Counted from the stretch's first letter, positions 10,016 to 18,561 are shown. The stretch is DNA of 64,000 nucleotides from Rhizobiales bacterium NRL2 (GCA_001664005.1 CP016093.1:2425001-2489000), one strand, 5' to 3'. Made by a program: numbers and translations. Notes: generated by a model not told the origin, from the sequence alone.

Positions 10016-10414
10016 TCACCCGACGGCGCGACGGACGAAATCCACGATCGCGGGAAGCGGCAGCGGCTTTTCCAGAATGGCGAAGGCCGACAGCGAATCC
10101 CGGCTCGCCTTGGAGAGCTGCTCGGGGAATCCCGACATCAGGATGACCTTGGCCGCCGGCGCGTAGCGGTGGACCATCGCGGCCGCCGCAATGCCGTCGA
10201 TGCCCGGAAGCTGGATGTCGAGCAGAACCACCGTCGGCTGCGCCCGGCGGACTGCGTGCAGACCGGCGAAGACGTTCGATTCGACACGCACCGTGAAGCC
10301 GGAACCCGCGATGAAACGGCCGATGATTTCGCCGCCGGCCCTGTCGTCGTCGATCACGACGACGCTCGGCGTGGCGCCGCCGTCTTCCATCTCACCGATA
10401 TCGCGCGTACTCAT
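10016..10414 (-). CDS. Stand-alone response regulator receiver (CheY-like)
   Basis: 132 aa holding only a receiver domain. The acidic pocket is IDDD (21-24), the phospho-acceptor is D66 in LLDIQLPGIDG, the switch residue is S94 in LMSGFP, and the conserved lysine is K116 in LEKPLP. There is no output domain, so it must act by protein-protein contact in a phosphorelay or chemotaxis-like path. No histidine kinase is nearby. It is divergent from the MarR-family gene at 10501, and the shared 86-bp gap holds a CtrA-like box. Confidence 0.9.
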   Translation of the reverse strand: MSTRDIGEMEDGGATPSVVVIDDDRAGGEIIGRFIAGSGFTVRVESNVFAGLHAVRRAQPTVVLLDIQLPGIDGIAAAAMVHRYAPAAKVILMSGFPEQLSKASRDSLSAFAILEKPLPLPAIVDFVRRAVG

Positions 10415-10469
10415 GATTGATGGCCTGGTTGGGGCAGGGGCTTGTTAAGGAAACGCTGCCACCATCATC

Positions 10470-10484
10470 TTACCGTTCGCTTAA
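10470..10484. promoter_or_regulatory. CtrA-like box TTAC-N7-TTAA
   Basis: TTACCGTTCGCTTAA has one mismatch to the CtrA consensus TTAA-N7-TTAA and is followed by CC, as in many CtrA sites. It lies in the divergent gap between the receiver gene (start 10414) and the MarR-family gene (start 10501), 16 bp before the latter. Could control either gene; binding is inference. Confidence 0.4.
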
Positions 10485-10500
10485 CCGCCGGAGCGACTTC

Positions 10501-10989
10501 ATGGCCGAAAGCCATCAGCCGGACAGCATGACCCGCGATCCGGGCCGCGCCTACCGCGCCGTAACCCGCATGATCGAGCGTCTTCACCGCCTCTACCTGG
10601 ACGTGATCCGGGCGGAACTGGATCGCCTCGGCATCGGCGACATCAGCGCCGTCCAGGCTCTGCTTCTGACCAATATCGGCGAGGCGGAGGTGAACGTCCG
10701 CACCCTGACGGAGCGCGGCTACTATCAGGGCTCAAATGCGTCCTACAACCTCAAGAAGCTGGTCGAGGCCGGCTATATCGAGCAGTTCAAGTCGTCCCAG
10801 GACCGCCGCGCGACGATCGTCCGGCTGACCCGGACCGGACGCGCGCTGTCGGAAAGGATCGCCGGGCTGGAGGCCGATTTCGCCGACGTCTTCGACGCCG
10901 AAGGCAATGATCTGGCGGCGCTGCTGACTCGGCTGGAGGCTCTGGAGCACGGCTGGACCAACCACATCCGCAGCCTGCCGCTCGGCTGA
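10501..10989 (+). CDS. MarR-family winged-helix regulator, LdtR-like
   Basis: 162 aa from the ATG at 10501, which has GGAG about 11 nt upstream; the frame is open further back but those residues look non-coding. The helix-turn-helix region ALLLTNIGEAEV...LTERGYYQGSNASYNLKKL and the wing DRRATIVRLT (about residues 50-120) are those of the alphaproteobacterial MarR subgroup that includes LdtR, a regulator of L,D-transpeptidase and stress genes in rhizobia and Liberibacter. The LdtR link is from memory of the GYY-GSN-SYNLKKL motif; the target genes are unknown here. It is convergent with the sugar operon, 3 bp between stops. Confidence 0.85.
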   Translation: MAESHQPDSMTRDPGRAYRAVTRMIERLHRLYLDVIRAELDRLGIGDISAVQALLLTNIGEAEVNVRTLTERGYYQGSNASYNLKKLVEAGYIEQFKSSQDRRATIVRLTRTGRALSERIAGLEADFADVFDAEGNDLAALLTRLEALEHGWTNHIRSLPLG

Positions 10990-10992
10990 GCG

Positions 10993-13545
10993 TCAGCGCG
11001 CGCCGATCACCCGCGCAGGCACGCCGGCGGCCAGCGCATAGGGCGGGATCGTGCCCGTCACGGTGGATCGCGCCGAGATCACCGCGCCATTGCCGATCTT
11101 CGCGCCGGGCGTGACCAGCACGCTGGAGGCCAGCCAGACGTCGGCGCCGATCAGCACCGGTTCATGCCGGTAGCCCTGGCGCATGATGGGCTCGCGCCCG
11201 CGATAGTTGTGCTCGGAAGCGATGATGGTGCAATGGCCGGCGGTCGCGGTGTCGCGGCCGATGGTGACGTTCTCGCCGGCGTTGATGATCGACGAGAAGG
11301 CGATCTGGGCGCGGTCACCGAGGCGGATCTCGGCGTCGTTCGCGGCCACCAGCCGGGCCATGGTGTCGATGGCGCAGCCATCACCGATGGTGATTTTCCC
11401 GTTCTCGCGCACCTTCAGATCGGCCCACGGCATGATCGTGACCCCGTCGCCGATGGTCAGATTGCGCGGATTTGCCTCGAGCCGGAGCAGGATCGGGCCC
11501 AGCACACGGAGGCCCCGGCCGTGGCGGACGCCGAGAGTCCGGAAGCGGAAGCGGTAGTACCAGGTCCAGAAGCCAGCGCGCTTTGACGACAGTGCCACGG
11601 GTCCGTCCGCACGCATCGGGACGTCTTCTGCGTTGAAGTCGAGGCCGGCTTCTTCGCCGCCGCCGCCGTCTTTCAGGCGCTCGACGGTCGCTGCGATGGC
11701 GGCGATCGTGTCGAGGGCGTCCGGGTCGGCGGCCACGCTCTCGGGCAGGCGGATGTCGAAGGCGCGCTCGATCTCGAGGACGAGGTTCACGATGGAGAAG
11801 CTGTCGATCCGGCCCGAACGGATGAGCGCATCATGATCGTCCGCCCGGCCCGCCGTCAGGATCTGGCCGTTCACGATCTGGCGCACGCGCTCCAGCGTCG
11901 TGGCGGGCGCGATCTGCGGCGCCGTGGGCCTGGTGGCGAATTCCGCGCGGTAGCGTTCCAGATTGGCGCCGCGGGCCAGCTTGCCGGAGGTCGATTTCCT
12001 GAGCCAGCGGGGCGGCACGATATGAACGGCGCGCGGGCTGACCTCGGTGGCGGCGGCGACCGTGGCGCGTACGGCTTCCGACAGGCCCGCCCATTCGGCT
12101 TCGGGGCGGTCGCTTTCGGCGAGCACCAGCAGATGCTGCGTGCCGGCGGCGTCGTCGGCCTCGCCGAGCGCGACGCTCCGGCCCGGCGTGATCCCGTGCA
12201 CGCCTTCGGCCAACGCCTCGATATCATGGGGGTAGATGTTCTTGCCGCCGATGATGATCAGGTCGCGCTTGCGGCCGGTGACGTAGAGATGGCCGTCTTT
12301 CAGGAAACCGAGATCGCCGCTGAGATACCGGCCGCCGTTCAGCGCCTCTGCGGTCGCATCCGGATTGTCGTCGTATTCGCGGAAGAGCGAGGGCGAGTGA
12401 ATCTCGATCTCGCCCGTCGCGCCGTCGGACAGGATCTCGCCGTCATCGCCCAGAATGCGGACCTCGGTGCCTGGCAACACGGCGCCGGACGAGACCAGCC
12501 TTCGGCCGTCCTGTTCGACGACCCGCAGCGGGTCGCCGAAGCCGCCCGACGTGACCGCGTAGGTCGCTTCAGCCATGGCGTAGGAAGCGGCCAGCGCATC
12601 CTCGCGGAAGCCGTGGGCGCGGAAGCGTTCGAGGAAGGCGTCGTGAGCGGCCGCGGTGACCGGCTCGGAACAGTTGACCACGCCACGCAGGCTCGACAGG
12701 TCCCAGCCGCCTGCAGGCGCGTTCCTGGCCATGAAGGCATAGGCGAAATTGGGCAGCCAGCCGAGCGTGCCCTTGTGCCTTGTCACCGCGTCAAGCCACA
12801 TGCCGGGCCGCTGCACCCAGTCGAACGGCGAGATTGCCACCAGCCGGCAGCGGCGGATCAGCGGCAGGAAGAAGCACGCGATCAGTCCCATGTCGTGATA
12901 GAGCGGCAGCCAGGAGACGATGGTGTCGCGCTCGTCGGCGCCGATGGTCTCGCCATAGGCCCGGATCTGCCAGAGCAGGGCGCGGTGGCTGATGACGACG
13001 CCCTTCTTCAACCCCGTCGTGCCCGACGAATACTGCAGAAAGGCGGGGTCGTCAGGGGAAGGAGCGGGCGCGGGATAGTCGCGGCGGTCGCTATCGAGAT
13101 CGCCGGGCGTCGCCAGATGCTCGAAGCTACCGATCCTGTTCACCAGCGGCGCGAGTTTCGGCGCAAGCTCCTCATAGGTGATCAGCGCCCTGGCGCGGCT
13201 GCCGGTGAGCAGCGTACCGATGGTCTCGAAATAGACGGCTTCCGAGAGCTTGGGCGAGGGGTGGGCGAACATCGAAGGGACCGCGCCCAGCAGCAGCGCG
13301 CCGATATAGGCGGCGTAGAGGTCGACACCATGGCGCAGGATCACGACAACGCGGTCGCCCTGAACCATGCCGCGGCCCGCGAGATGTGCCGCCCAGCATT
13401 CGGCCCGGTTCAGCAGTTCGGAATAGGTGAAGGCGCGTTCGCGCCCGTCCGCCTCGATCAGCGTCAGGAACGGGCGCCCGTCCTCGCGCAGCCGGTTGGC
13501 GGCGAGCACGCCCTGGATGGTGTCCTCAGTCCAGGGGGCGTTCAT
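10993..13545 (-). CDS. Trifunctional acyl-AMP ligase / acyl carrier protein / left-handed beta-helix acyltransferase
   Basis: 850 aa, three domains in one chain. Residues ~1-545 form an adenylate-forming ligase of the fatty acyl-AMP ligase type: YSSGTTGLKKG (172-182), SYAMAEATY (321-329), TGRKRD (423-428) and the late lysine K522 in STSGK. Residues ~550-625 are a carrier protein with the phosphopantetheine serine S582 in GRIDSFSIV. Residues ~693-850 are a hexapeptide-repeat (LbH) acyltransferase with H779-N780 in SEHNYRG and a typical AAGVPARVIG end. Inference: an acid is activated as acyl-AMP, loaded on the ACP and passed to a sugar. It is the last gene of the sugar operon; its ATG overlaps the 114-aa gene by 20 bp. 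Confidence 0.85.
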   Translation of the reverse strand: MNAPWTEDTIQGVLAANRLREDGRPFLTLIEADGRERAFTYSELLNRAECWAAHLAGRGMVQGDRVVVILRHGVDLYAAYIGALLLGAVPSMFAHPSPKLSEAVYFETIGTLLTGSRARALITYEELAPKLAPLVNRIGSFEHLATPGDLDSDRRDYPAPAPSPDDPAFLQYSSGTTGLKKGVVISHRALLWQIRAYGETIGADERDTIVSWLPLYHDMGLIACFFLPLIRRCRLVAISPFDWVQRPGMWLDAVTRHKGTLGWLPNFAYAFMARNAPAGGWDLSSLRGVVNCSEPVTAAAHDAFLERFRAHGFREDALAASYAMAEATYAVTSGGFGDPLRVVEQDGRRLVSSGAVLPGTEVRILGDDGEILSDGATGEIEIHSPSLFREYDDNPDATAEALNGGRYLSGDLGFLKDGHLYVTGRKRDLIIIGGKNIYPHDIEALAEGVHGITPGRSVALGEADDAAGTQHLLVLAESDRPEAEWAGLSEAVRATVAAATEVSPRAVHIVPPRWLRKSTSGKLARGANLERYRAEFATRPTAPQIAPATTLERVRQIVNGQILTAGRADDHDALIRSGRIDSFSIVNLVLEIERAFDIRLPESVAADPDALDTIAAIAATVERLKDGGGGEEAGLDFNAEDVPMRADGPVALSSKRAGFWTWYYRFRFRTLGVRHGRGLRVLGPILLRLEANPRNLTIGDGVTIMPWADLKVRENGKITIGDGCAIDTMARLVAANDAEIRLGDRAQIAFSSIINAGENVTIGRDTATAGHCTIIASEHNYRGREPIMRQGYRHEPVLIGADVWLASSVLVTPGAKIGNGAVISARSTVTGTIPPYALAAGVPARVIGAR

Positions 13546-13870
13546 CGAGCCACTCCAGCACGCTCTGGCGTTCCGCGGCGCAATAGCGATCGAAATCCGC
13601 CATGCGGTCGCTGTCGACGACCATGACATAGACCTGCCCGCGCGCATTGCGGACCAGGGCTGTCTTGAAGCCTTCCGATTTCAGCCGGCCGTTCACGGAC
13701 GGTGTGGCGTAGAAGCCGAAATCCTTGGCGGCGACATCCATGCGCTTCCCGGTTTCGGTGACCAGCGTGACCTGTTCGTCCGGCCGCAGCTCGACGTCGC
13801 CGCAGTCGCTGATGGTGATGCCGGGCGCAGGTTCGAACACACGCGGGGGATTCCTTTCCGCCAGCCTCAT
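13526..13870 (-). CDS. Small conserved-looking protein of the sugar operon (unknown function)
   Basis: 114 aa. Not recognised. It is predicted beta-rich in the first 85 residues with a short helical end, has an acidic ISDCGDVELRPDEQ segment and a striking KDFGFYATPSVNGRLKSEGF block (50-69), and has no membrane segment or catalytic signature. Its ATG overlaps the stop of the sugar amidotransferase gene (ATGA) and its own end overlaps the ligase-ACP gene by 20 bp, so it is translationally coupled on both sides. That coupling suggests it works with the amidotransferase or the acyltransferase, for example as an adaptor or a small subunit. Confidence 0.7.
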   Translation of the reverse strand: MRLAERNPPRVFEPAPGITISDCGDVELRPDEQVTLVTETGKRMDVAAKDFGFYATPSVNGRLKSEGFKTALVRNARGQVYVMVVDSDRMADFDRYCAAERQSVLEWLDERPLD

Positions 13871-15018
13871 GCGGCGCGCTCCATCGGCACAGCCGGCCAG
13901 TTCCAGTTCTCGATGGGGAAACCCTCGATCACCCGGCGACCGTCGTGGACCGACCAGATGCCGTGATCGCGGAACTTCTCCTCCAGCGCGGCGAACTCGG
14001 CCGCCGAGAGCCCCATGAACTCGGAGGCGCGGGCGATGTCGGCGTCGGGCCGCTGATCGCCCAGCCGCGCGATTGTGGCCAGCGCCTCCTCGCGGCTCAT
14101 CCGGCCATTGCGGATCTCCAGCGCCAAGTTGTCGAACAGCCGCGTGAAGCCGAACTTGGGCCACTTGAACCAGTGGTGGACGGAGATGAAGTCGCAGTCG
14201 ATGTCGGCATAGTCGTAGAGGCCGATCTTGGGGCCCTCGGGGCGGCGGCGGAAGCCGTTGGCCTCGGCGACGCGCAGGCTCTCGGCGGGATCCCACTGCA
14301 GATAGTAGCCCATGAAGATGGAGCGGACCTGCGCCCGCTGGAATTCTTCCTCGGTCGGCGGGCAGTAGGCCTCCAGCTCGGCGGCGCTCAGCTCGTCGCC
14401 GGCCCAGTCCAGCGCCTCCCGGCCCTGCAGGATGCCGTGCCGCTTCAGCCAGGCGTGGTTCAGAAGGTCCAGGTCGCTGTCGCCCTTATGCCCGCCATAC
14501 TCCATGAACGGGCTCTCGCCCCAGACGATCAGCGGCACGCGTATCTGCACGGCGATCCGCATGGGAATGGCGAAGATGGCGAGGTGCATCGGCACGGCGC
14601 TGGACCCGGTCTCCATCAGCGTCTTCTTCATGAAGCGCGCCTCGACGGACGGATCGATCGAGAAATCGATGTGGTCGACGCCGAGCGCCACCAACCGGTC
14701 CAGGTTGGCCTGTCCCAGGGCGTTGCGGCCCGGCGAGCGCCAGGTCACGGCAAGCACCTTCATGCCCATCTCGAGACACTTCGCGACCTGCCAGAAGCTG
14801 TCCTTGCCGCCGGAAACGGGGACGATGCAGTCATAGGGCGCCTTGCGCGCCTTCGCGCTGCCGAAGAGCCGTTCCAGGGCCTGGCCGCGTCCGGCCCAGT
14901 CGATGGTCAGCCGGTTGTCGCTGTGGCCCTTGCAGGCATTGCAGACCCCGTCGGTGCCGATCTCGATGCCGGGACGGCTGTCGGGCAGGACGCAGCTCTG
15001 ACAGAAACGGACGCTCAT
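13867..15018 (-). CDS. N-acetyl sugar amidotransferase (WbpG/PseA family)
   Basis: 383 aa. N-terminal zinc-type pairs CQSC (C6, C9) and CNAC (C26, C29) are followed by an N-type ATP pyrophosphatase loop PVSGGKDSFW (67-76). This matches the family that turns an acetamido group into an acetamidino group on surface sugars, using ammonia and ATP (WbpG in Pseudomonas O-antigen, PseA in Campylobacter pseudaminate). ATG at 15018 is chosen over 15024 because GGAG is 8 nt away and it overlaps the asnB stop as ATGA. WbpG normally takes ammonia from HisH/HisF; neither is here, while an AsnB-type glutaminase gene is directly coupled upstream. Confidence 0.88.
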   Translation of the reverse strand: MSVRFCQSCVLPDSRPGIEIGTDGVCNACKGHSDNRLTIDWAGRGQALERLFGSAKARKAPYDCIVPVSGGKDSFWQVAKCLEMGMKVLAVTWRSPGRNALGQANLDRLVALGVDHIDFSIDPSVEARFMKKTLMETGSSAVPMHLAIFAIPMRIAVQIRVPLIVWGESPFMEYGGHKGDSDLDLLNHAWLKRHGILQGREALDWAGDELSAAELEAYCPPTEEEFQRAQVRSIFMGYYLQWDPAESLRVAEANGFRRRPEGPKIGLYDYADIDCDFISVHHWFKWPKFGFTRLFDNLALEIRNGRMSREEALATIARLGDQRPDADIARASEFMGLSAAEFAALEEKFRDHGIWSVHDGRRVIEGFPIENWNWPAVPMERAA

Positions 15019-16838
15019 GCCCATTGCTCCATGAACAGCTTGGCGGAGACGAAGGAGAAGAGGAACTTCGAAAAGCTGTTGGGCAGCTCCGCACGGCCCA
15101 TGGCTTCCTCGATCTTCTCCCGGCGGACAATGTCGAAGATTGGGCCGTCGTCCAGGATGCGCTCGCGAGTCTTCGGGTTGTCGAGATCGAAGAGGCTGCG
15201 GAAGGCGGCATTGAAGCCCTTCTTGTGCCGGTCCAGACGCACCGTGTCGTTGAGCACGCCCTTCGCTGCCTCGCGCAGCGGCGCCTTGGCGTAGCCGTCG
15301 CGGATCAGGTGCTCGGGCGGAATGGTGTAGGCGAAGTCGCAGAGGGCGCGGTCCAGATAGGGGCTCCGGTTCTCGATCGAGGAGCGCATCGAATTGAGAT
15401 CGTCTTCGCGGACGATGATCGGCACTGCCTCGACGCAGAGCTCGTTCAGCATGCGGTTGCGCAGCAGGTCGCCGGAGAGCCGTTCCTCGGTGAAGTCCTC
15501 CCGGAAGGGCTCGGTCAGATAGTCCGAGAAGACGTCCGCATTGAGGTAGATGTGGCCACGGAAGTCCGGGTCGTCGTCGTAGAGTCCGGGGTTCTGCAGG
15601 TGCGGGTTACGCACGATGGGCGCGAGATGCGTCTGCCAGTCCTGCAGCCGCGCCGCGCGGTCGGGGTGATTGCGTATGGCGTGCAGGTGCAGGTTGAAGT
15701 GGTCGTAATAGCCGGTGACCAGTTCGTCCGCGCCGGTGCCGGAGACGGCGACCTTGAAGCCCTGCTCCCGCATCGCTTCCGACAGCAGGCTGTGGACGTA
15801 ATAGGACGCGGTGGCCACGGGCTTGCCGTGATAACCGACGAGATCGGCGAAGCGGTCGAGGTCCGACGATTGCGTCAGGCGAATCTCGTGGTGGCGGCAG
15901 CCCAGGTCGTCCACGGTGGCGCGGATGTTGTCGCTCTCGTCGTAGCGGGGATCGGGATCGATGATGGAGAACGCCACGACGTCCGCGCCGTGATGCTTCG
16001 CCGCGAAGGAGGCCAGCGCCGCGCTGTCGACGCCGCCCGACAGGCAGAACGCGATGGGCACGTCGGCGCGGAGCCTGAGGCGCATGCTCTCCGAGAGGTG
16101 ATGGCGTACGCCCTCGACGGCTTCCGTGAAGCTCATGGCGGCTTCGGGCGCGTAGCGGGGCCGCCAGTAGCGGGTGATCTCGACATCGCCATTGCCGCCG
16201 ACGGTGAGATTGCAGCCGGGCGGCAGCTCCTTCACCCCGCGGTGGAACAGGGCGTCGGACTTGTAGAGGGACTTGTAGCCGTTCACCAGGAAGCGGCGCA
16301 CGGTCTCCTGCTCGACCTCGGGCCGCTCGCCGCTCAGCGCCGCCAGGCAGGCGATTTCGGAGGCGAAGTGGAAACCGTCGGGGCCATTGCGCCAGAGCAG
16401 GGGCTTTTCGCCGAACGGGTCGCGGGAGAGGAACAGCCGGTGGCGATCGGCGTCATGGATAGCGAAGGCCCACATGCCTTCCAGCCGGTCGACGCAGCTG
16501 TCGCCCCAGTGACGATACGCCTCCAGCAGCACCTCGGTGTCGGAACGCGTGGCGAAGCGCGCGCCCTGCGCCTCCAGTTCCCGGCGCAGTTCCACGTGAT
16601 TGTAGATCTCGCCATTGAAAACGAGGGTCAGATCGCCACGGCGGAAGGGCTGATTGGAGCGGCGGTCCAGATCGATGATGGCGAGCCGGGTGTGCAGCAG
16701 CGTGACCGCAGCGGCGCCTTCATGGGTCTGGAACAGCCCGCGCGCGTCCGGGCCGCGCCGGTGCAGGGCGCGGAAGGCCGCCTGGAGGCGCGGCGGTGGC
16801 AGCGCGACCGGGCCGATATGTCCGGCGATGCCGCACAT
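15015..16838 (-). CDS. asnB: Glutamine-hydrolysing asparagine synthase-family protein
   Basis: 607 aa, a full two-domain AsnB. The N-terminal glutaminase has the cleaved-Met nucleophile Cys (MCGIAGHIG), RLAIIDL (51-57), FNGEIYNH (74-81) and RSDTEVLL (98-105). The synthase half has the PP-loop CLSGGVDSAA (265-274). AsnB-like proteins in surface-polysaccharide clusters often amidate sugars or supply ammonia rather than make asparagine. Here the gene is 6 bp from the synthase gene upstream and shares an ATGA with the sugar amidotransferase downstream, so a role in amidine formation is the best guess; ordinary asparagine synthesis cannot be excluded. Confidence 0.9.
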   Translation of the reverse strand: MCGIAGHIGPVALPPPRLQAAFRALHRRGPDARGLFQTHEGAAAVTLLHTRLAIIDLDRRSNQPFRRGDLTLVFNGEIYNHVELRRELEAQGARFATRSDTEVLLEAYRHWGDSCVDRLEGMWAFAIHDADRHRLFLSRDPFGEKPLLWRNGPDGFHFASEIACLAALSGERPEVEQETVRRFLVNGYKSLYKSDALFHRGVKELPPGCNLTVGGNGDVEITRYWRPRYAPEAAMSFTEAVEGVRHHLSESMRLRLRADVPIAFCLSGGVDSAALASFAAKHHGADVVAFSIIDPDPRYDESDNIRATVDDLGCRHHEIRLTQSSDLDRFADLVGYHGKPVATASYYVHSLLSEAMREQGFKVAVSGTGADELVTGYYDHFNLHLHAIRNHPDRAARLQDWQTHLAPIVRNPHLQNPGLYDDDPDFRGHIYLNADVFSDYLTEPFREDFTEERLSGDLLRNRMLNELCVEAVPIIVREDDLNSMRSSIENRSPYLDRALCDFAYTIPPEHLIRDGYAKAPLREAAKGVLNDTVRLDRHKKGFNAAFRSLFDLDNPKTRERILDDGPIFDIVRREKIEEAMGRAELPNSFSKFLFSFVSAKLFMEQWA

Positions 16839-16844
16839 CGGCGG

Positions 16845-17858
16845 TCAGGCCAGCAGATCGGGCGCGAAGCGCTGGCCCGTGGCCATGGCCGCGGTCAGCG
16901 TGCGGCCGATGACGCGGTCTTCCTCGCCGGGCGCGAATCCGTCGCCGGGACGGACCCAGATCAGGTCGTCCTCGCCGATGACATGGCCGGGGTGGAGCGG
17001 GCTTTTCGCGGCGATGGAGCGCCTGATGAGCGGCGCGGCGTCGCGCTCGCAATCGGCCATGGCGACGCGGCCGTCGCCAAGCAGGGTCTCGGTCAGGCGG
17101 ATGCGGTCCATCAGCGCCTTCATTTCCGCGGGGTCGGCGGAGAGCTGGTGGTCGCGGAAGTCGGAATGGTCATGCGCGATGGTGAAATGCTTCTCGACGA
17201 TGCGCGCGCCGATGGCAACGGCGACGACCGCTGCGTCGATACCCTGGGTATGGTCGGAATAGCCCACGGCGCAATCGGGCAGGGCGGCCTGCATGGCGGC
17301 GACAGCCCGGACATTGGCCGCATCGGGCGGGGTCGGATAGGCGGAGACGCAGTGCAGCACGCCCAGGCCGGGCGCCACCCCACGGTCGGCCCAGAGGCCG
17401 TGAATCCTGTCCGCGGCCTGCCGAACCAGCGCCATGTCGGCAAGGCCGGTAGAGAAGATCGTGGGCATCTCCCGGCCGGCGACGAAATCGATCAGCGGCC
17501 AGAAATTGTTGTCGGAACTGGCGATCTTGAAGGCGTCGACATGGCCGTCGAGGAAGGCGGCGCTTTCCATGTCCAGCGGCGTCGAGATGAAGGCAAGGCC
17601 CTCGGCCCGCGCCAGCTCGCCCAGCTCGGCGAACTGGTCGTAGCTCAGCTCGAAGCCCTTCAGGCGCTGGAAACGGACGGCGTCCTCGGCCGCGATGAAC
17701 TGCTCCGTGCGGAAGGTCTGGAACTTGACGGCGTCGACGCCGGCGTCGGCGGCGAGATGGACCATCTCCTTCGCCAGGCCGAAATCGCCCTCGTGGTTGT
17801 TGCCGATCTCGGCGATGACGAAGGCGCGCTGGTCGGTGTCGTGGCTGGCGATCCGCAT
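16845..17858 (-). CDS. NeuB/SpsE-family nonulosonate (sialic acid-type) synthase
   Basis: 337 aa from the ATG at 17858. The N-terminal TIM barrel has the family signature AEIGNNHEGD (16-25) and VKFQTF (44-49), with later GYSDHT and EKHF metal and substrate motifs. The C-terminal ~60 residues (RRSIAAKSPLHPGH... onward) form the antifreeze-like SAF domain. These enzymes condense phosphoenolpyruvate with a 6-carbon amino sugar to give a 9-carbon nonulosonate such as Neu5Ac, legionaminic or pseudaminic acid. Which sugar is used cannot be read from sequence. It sits between the GNAT and asnB genes with gaps of 4 and 6 bp. Confidence 0.92.
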   Translation of the reverse strand: MRIASHDTDQRAFVIAEIGNNHEGDFGLAKEMVHLAADAGVDAVKFQTFRTEQFIAAEDAVRFQRLKGFELSYDQFAELGELARAEGLAFISTPLDMESAAFLDGHVDAFKIASSDNNFWPLIDFVAGREMPTIFSTGLADMALVRQAADRIHGLWADRGVAPGLGVLHCVSAYPTPPDAANVRAVAAMQAALPDCAVGYSDHTQGIDAAVVAVAIGARIVEKHFTIAHDHSDFRDHQLSADPAEMKALMDRIRLTETLLGDGRVAMADCERDAAPLIRRSIAAKSPLHPGHVIGEDDLIWVRPGDGFAPGEEDRVIGRTLTAAMATGQRFAPDLLA

Positions 17859-17862
17859 GGCT

Positions 17863-18561
17863 CTACCCGTGATAATGGAAAACGTAGGTGGCGGAGATGA
17901 TCCGGAACTTGTCGCGGCTGTAGGCGTGCAGGGCCCGCGCATTGGCGGCCTGGGTGCCGACCTTCACGCGGCCGAGATCCGGGATGGTCGATTCGGCGAA
18001 GGCCAGCATGTCGGAAGCCAGGCCGCGGCCGCGGAAGCGGCTGTTGACGGCCACCAGGTCGATGACCAGCAGGTCGCCCTGCTGGAAAAGCTGCAGGAAG
18101 CCGGCGATCTCGCCGTCGATCTCCGAGACGACCATGTGGTCGCCGCGCTTGCCGTCGAAATAGTTGCCCGCCCAGGCCCGCTTGATCCGGTCGGCCGTCG
18201 AACGCGGGATGAGCGGATCCATGTGGAAGCGGGAATAGGTGAAGGCGCTCTCGGCCAGCCGTTCCACGGCCGCCCGGTCCTCGGGCAGGGCGAAGCGCCC
18301 GGTGCGGCTGCGGGCCACCGGCCAGGCCGGCCGCTCGAGCTGCAGATTGGTGTCGACCAGACGGAATCCGGCATTCTCCACGCGGCCCACGGTTTCCACG
18401 TCGTTGGCCGGCGCCTTGGCGTCGACAAAGCAGGGACCGTCGCCGGGCAATGGCACGCGATCGAGTTCCCGGCCGGTCGGCGTCAGGTGCCAGGCCGGTT
18501 TCCCGATCATCTCGCTCAGCCATGAATCGGGCTGCAGCGCCATTGCCGGGGCGTCGTTCAT
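17863..18561 (-). CDS. GNAT-family N-acetyltransferase (amino-sugar acetyltransferase, WecD/PseH-like)
   Basis: 232 aa. The acetyl-CoA site is RFRGRGLASDML in the second half, followed by VGTQAANARALHAYSRDKF, the usual motif B. The middle segment SRFHMDPLIPRSTADRIKRAW resembles the dTDP-fucosamine acetyltransferase WecD, and PseH of pseudaminate synthesis plays the same role. It probably acetylates the amine put on by the DegT aminotransferase. The ATG at 18561 overlaps the stop of the SDR gene as ATGA. Confidence 0.85.
   Translation of the reverse strand: MNDAPAMALQPDSWLSEMIGKPAWHLTPTGRELDRVPLPGDGPCFVDAKAPANDVETVGRVENAGFRLVDTNLQLERPAWPVARSRTGRFALPEDRAAVERLAESAFTYSRFHMDPLIPRSTADRIKRAWAGNYFDGKRGDHMVVSEIDGEIAGFLQLFQQGDLLVIDLVAVNSRFRGRGLASDMLAFAESTIPDLGRVKVGTQAANARALHAYSRDKFRIISATYVFHYHG

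Noticed and set aside
11833-13626. 597-residue plus-strand open frame
   Set aside because: Antisense to the acyl-AMP ligase, with no domain signature.
15024-17900. 958-residue plus-strand open frame
   Set aside because: Antisense to asnB and the NeuB-like gene; its sequence is the Val/Glu/Gln/Gly-rich pattern typical of antisense frames in high-GC DNA.
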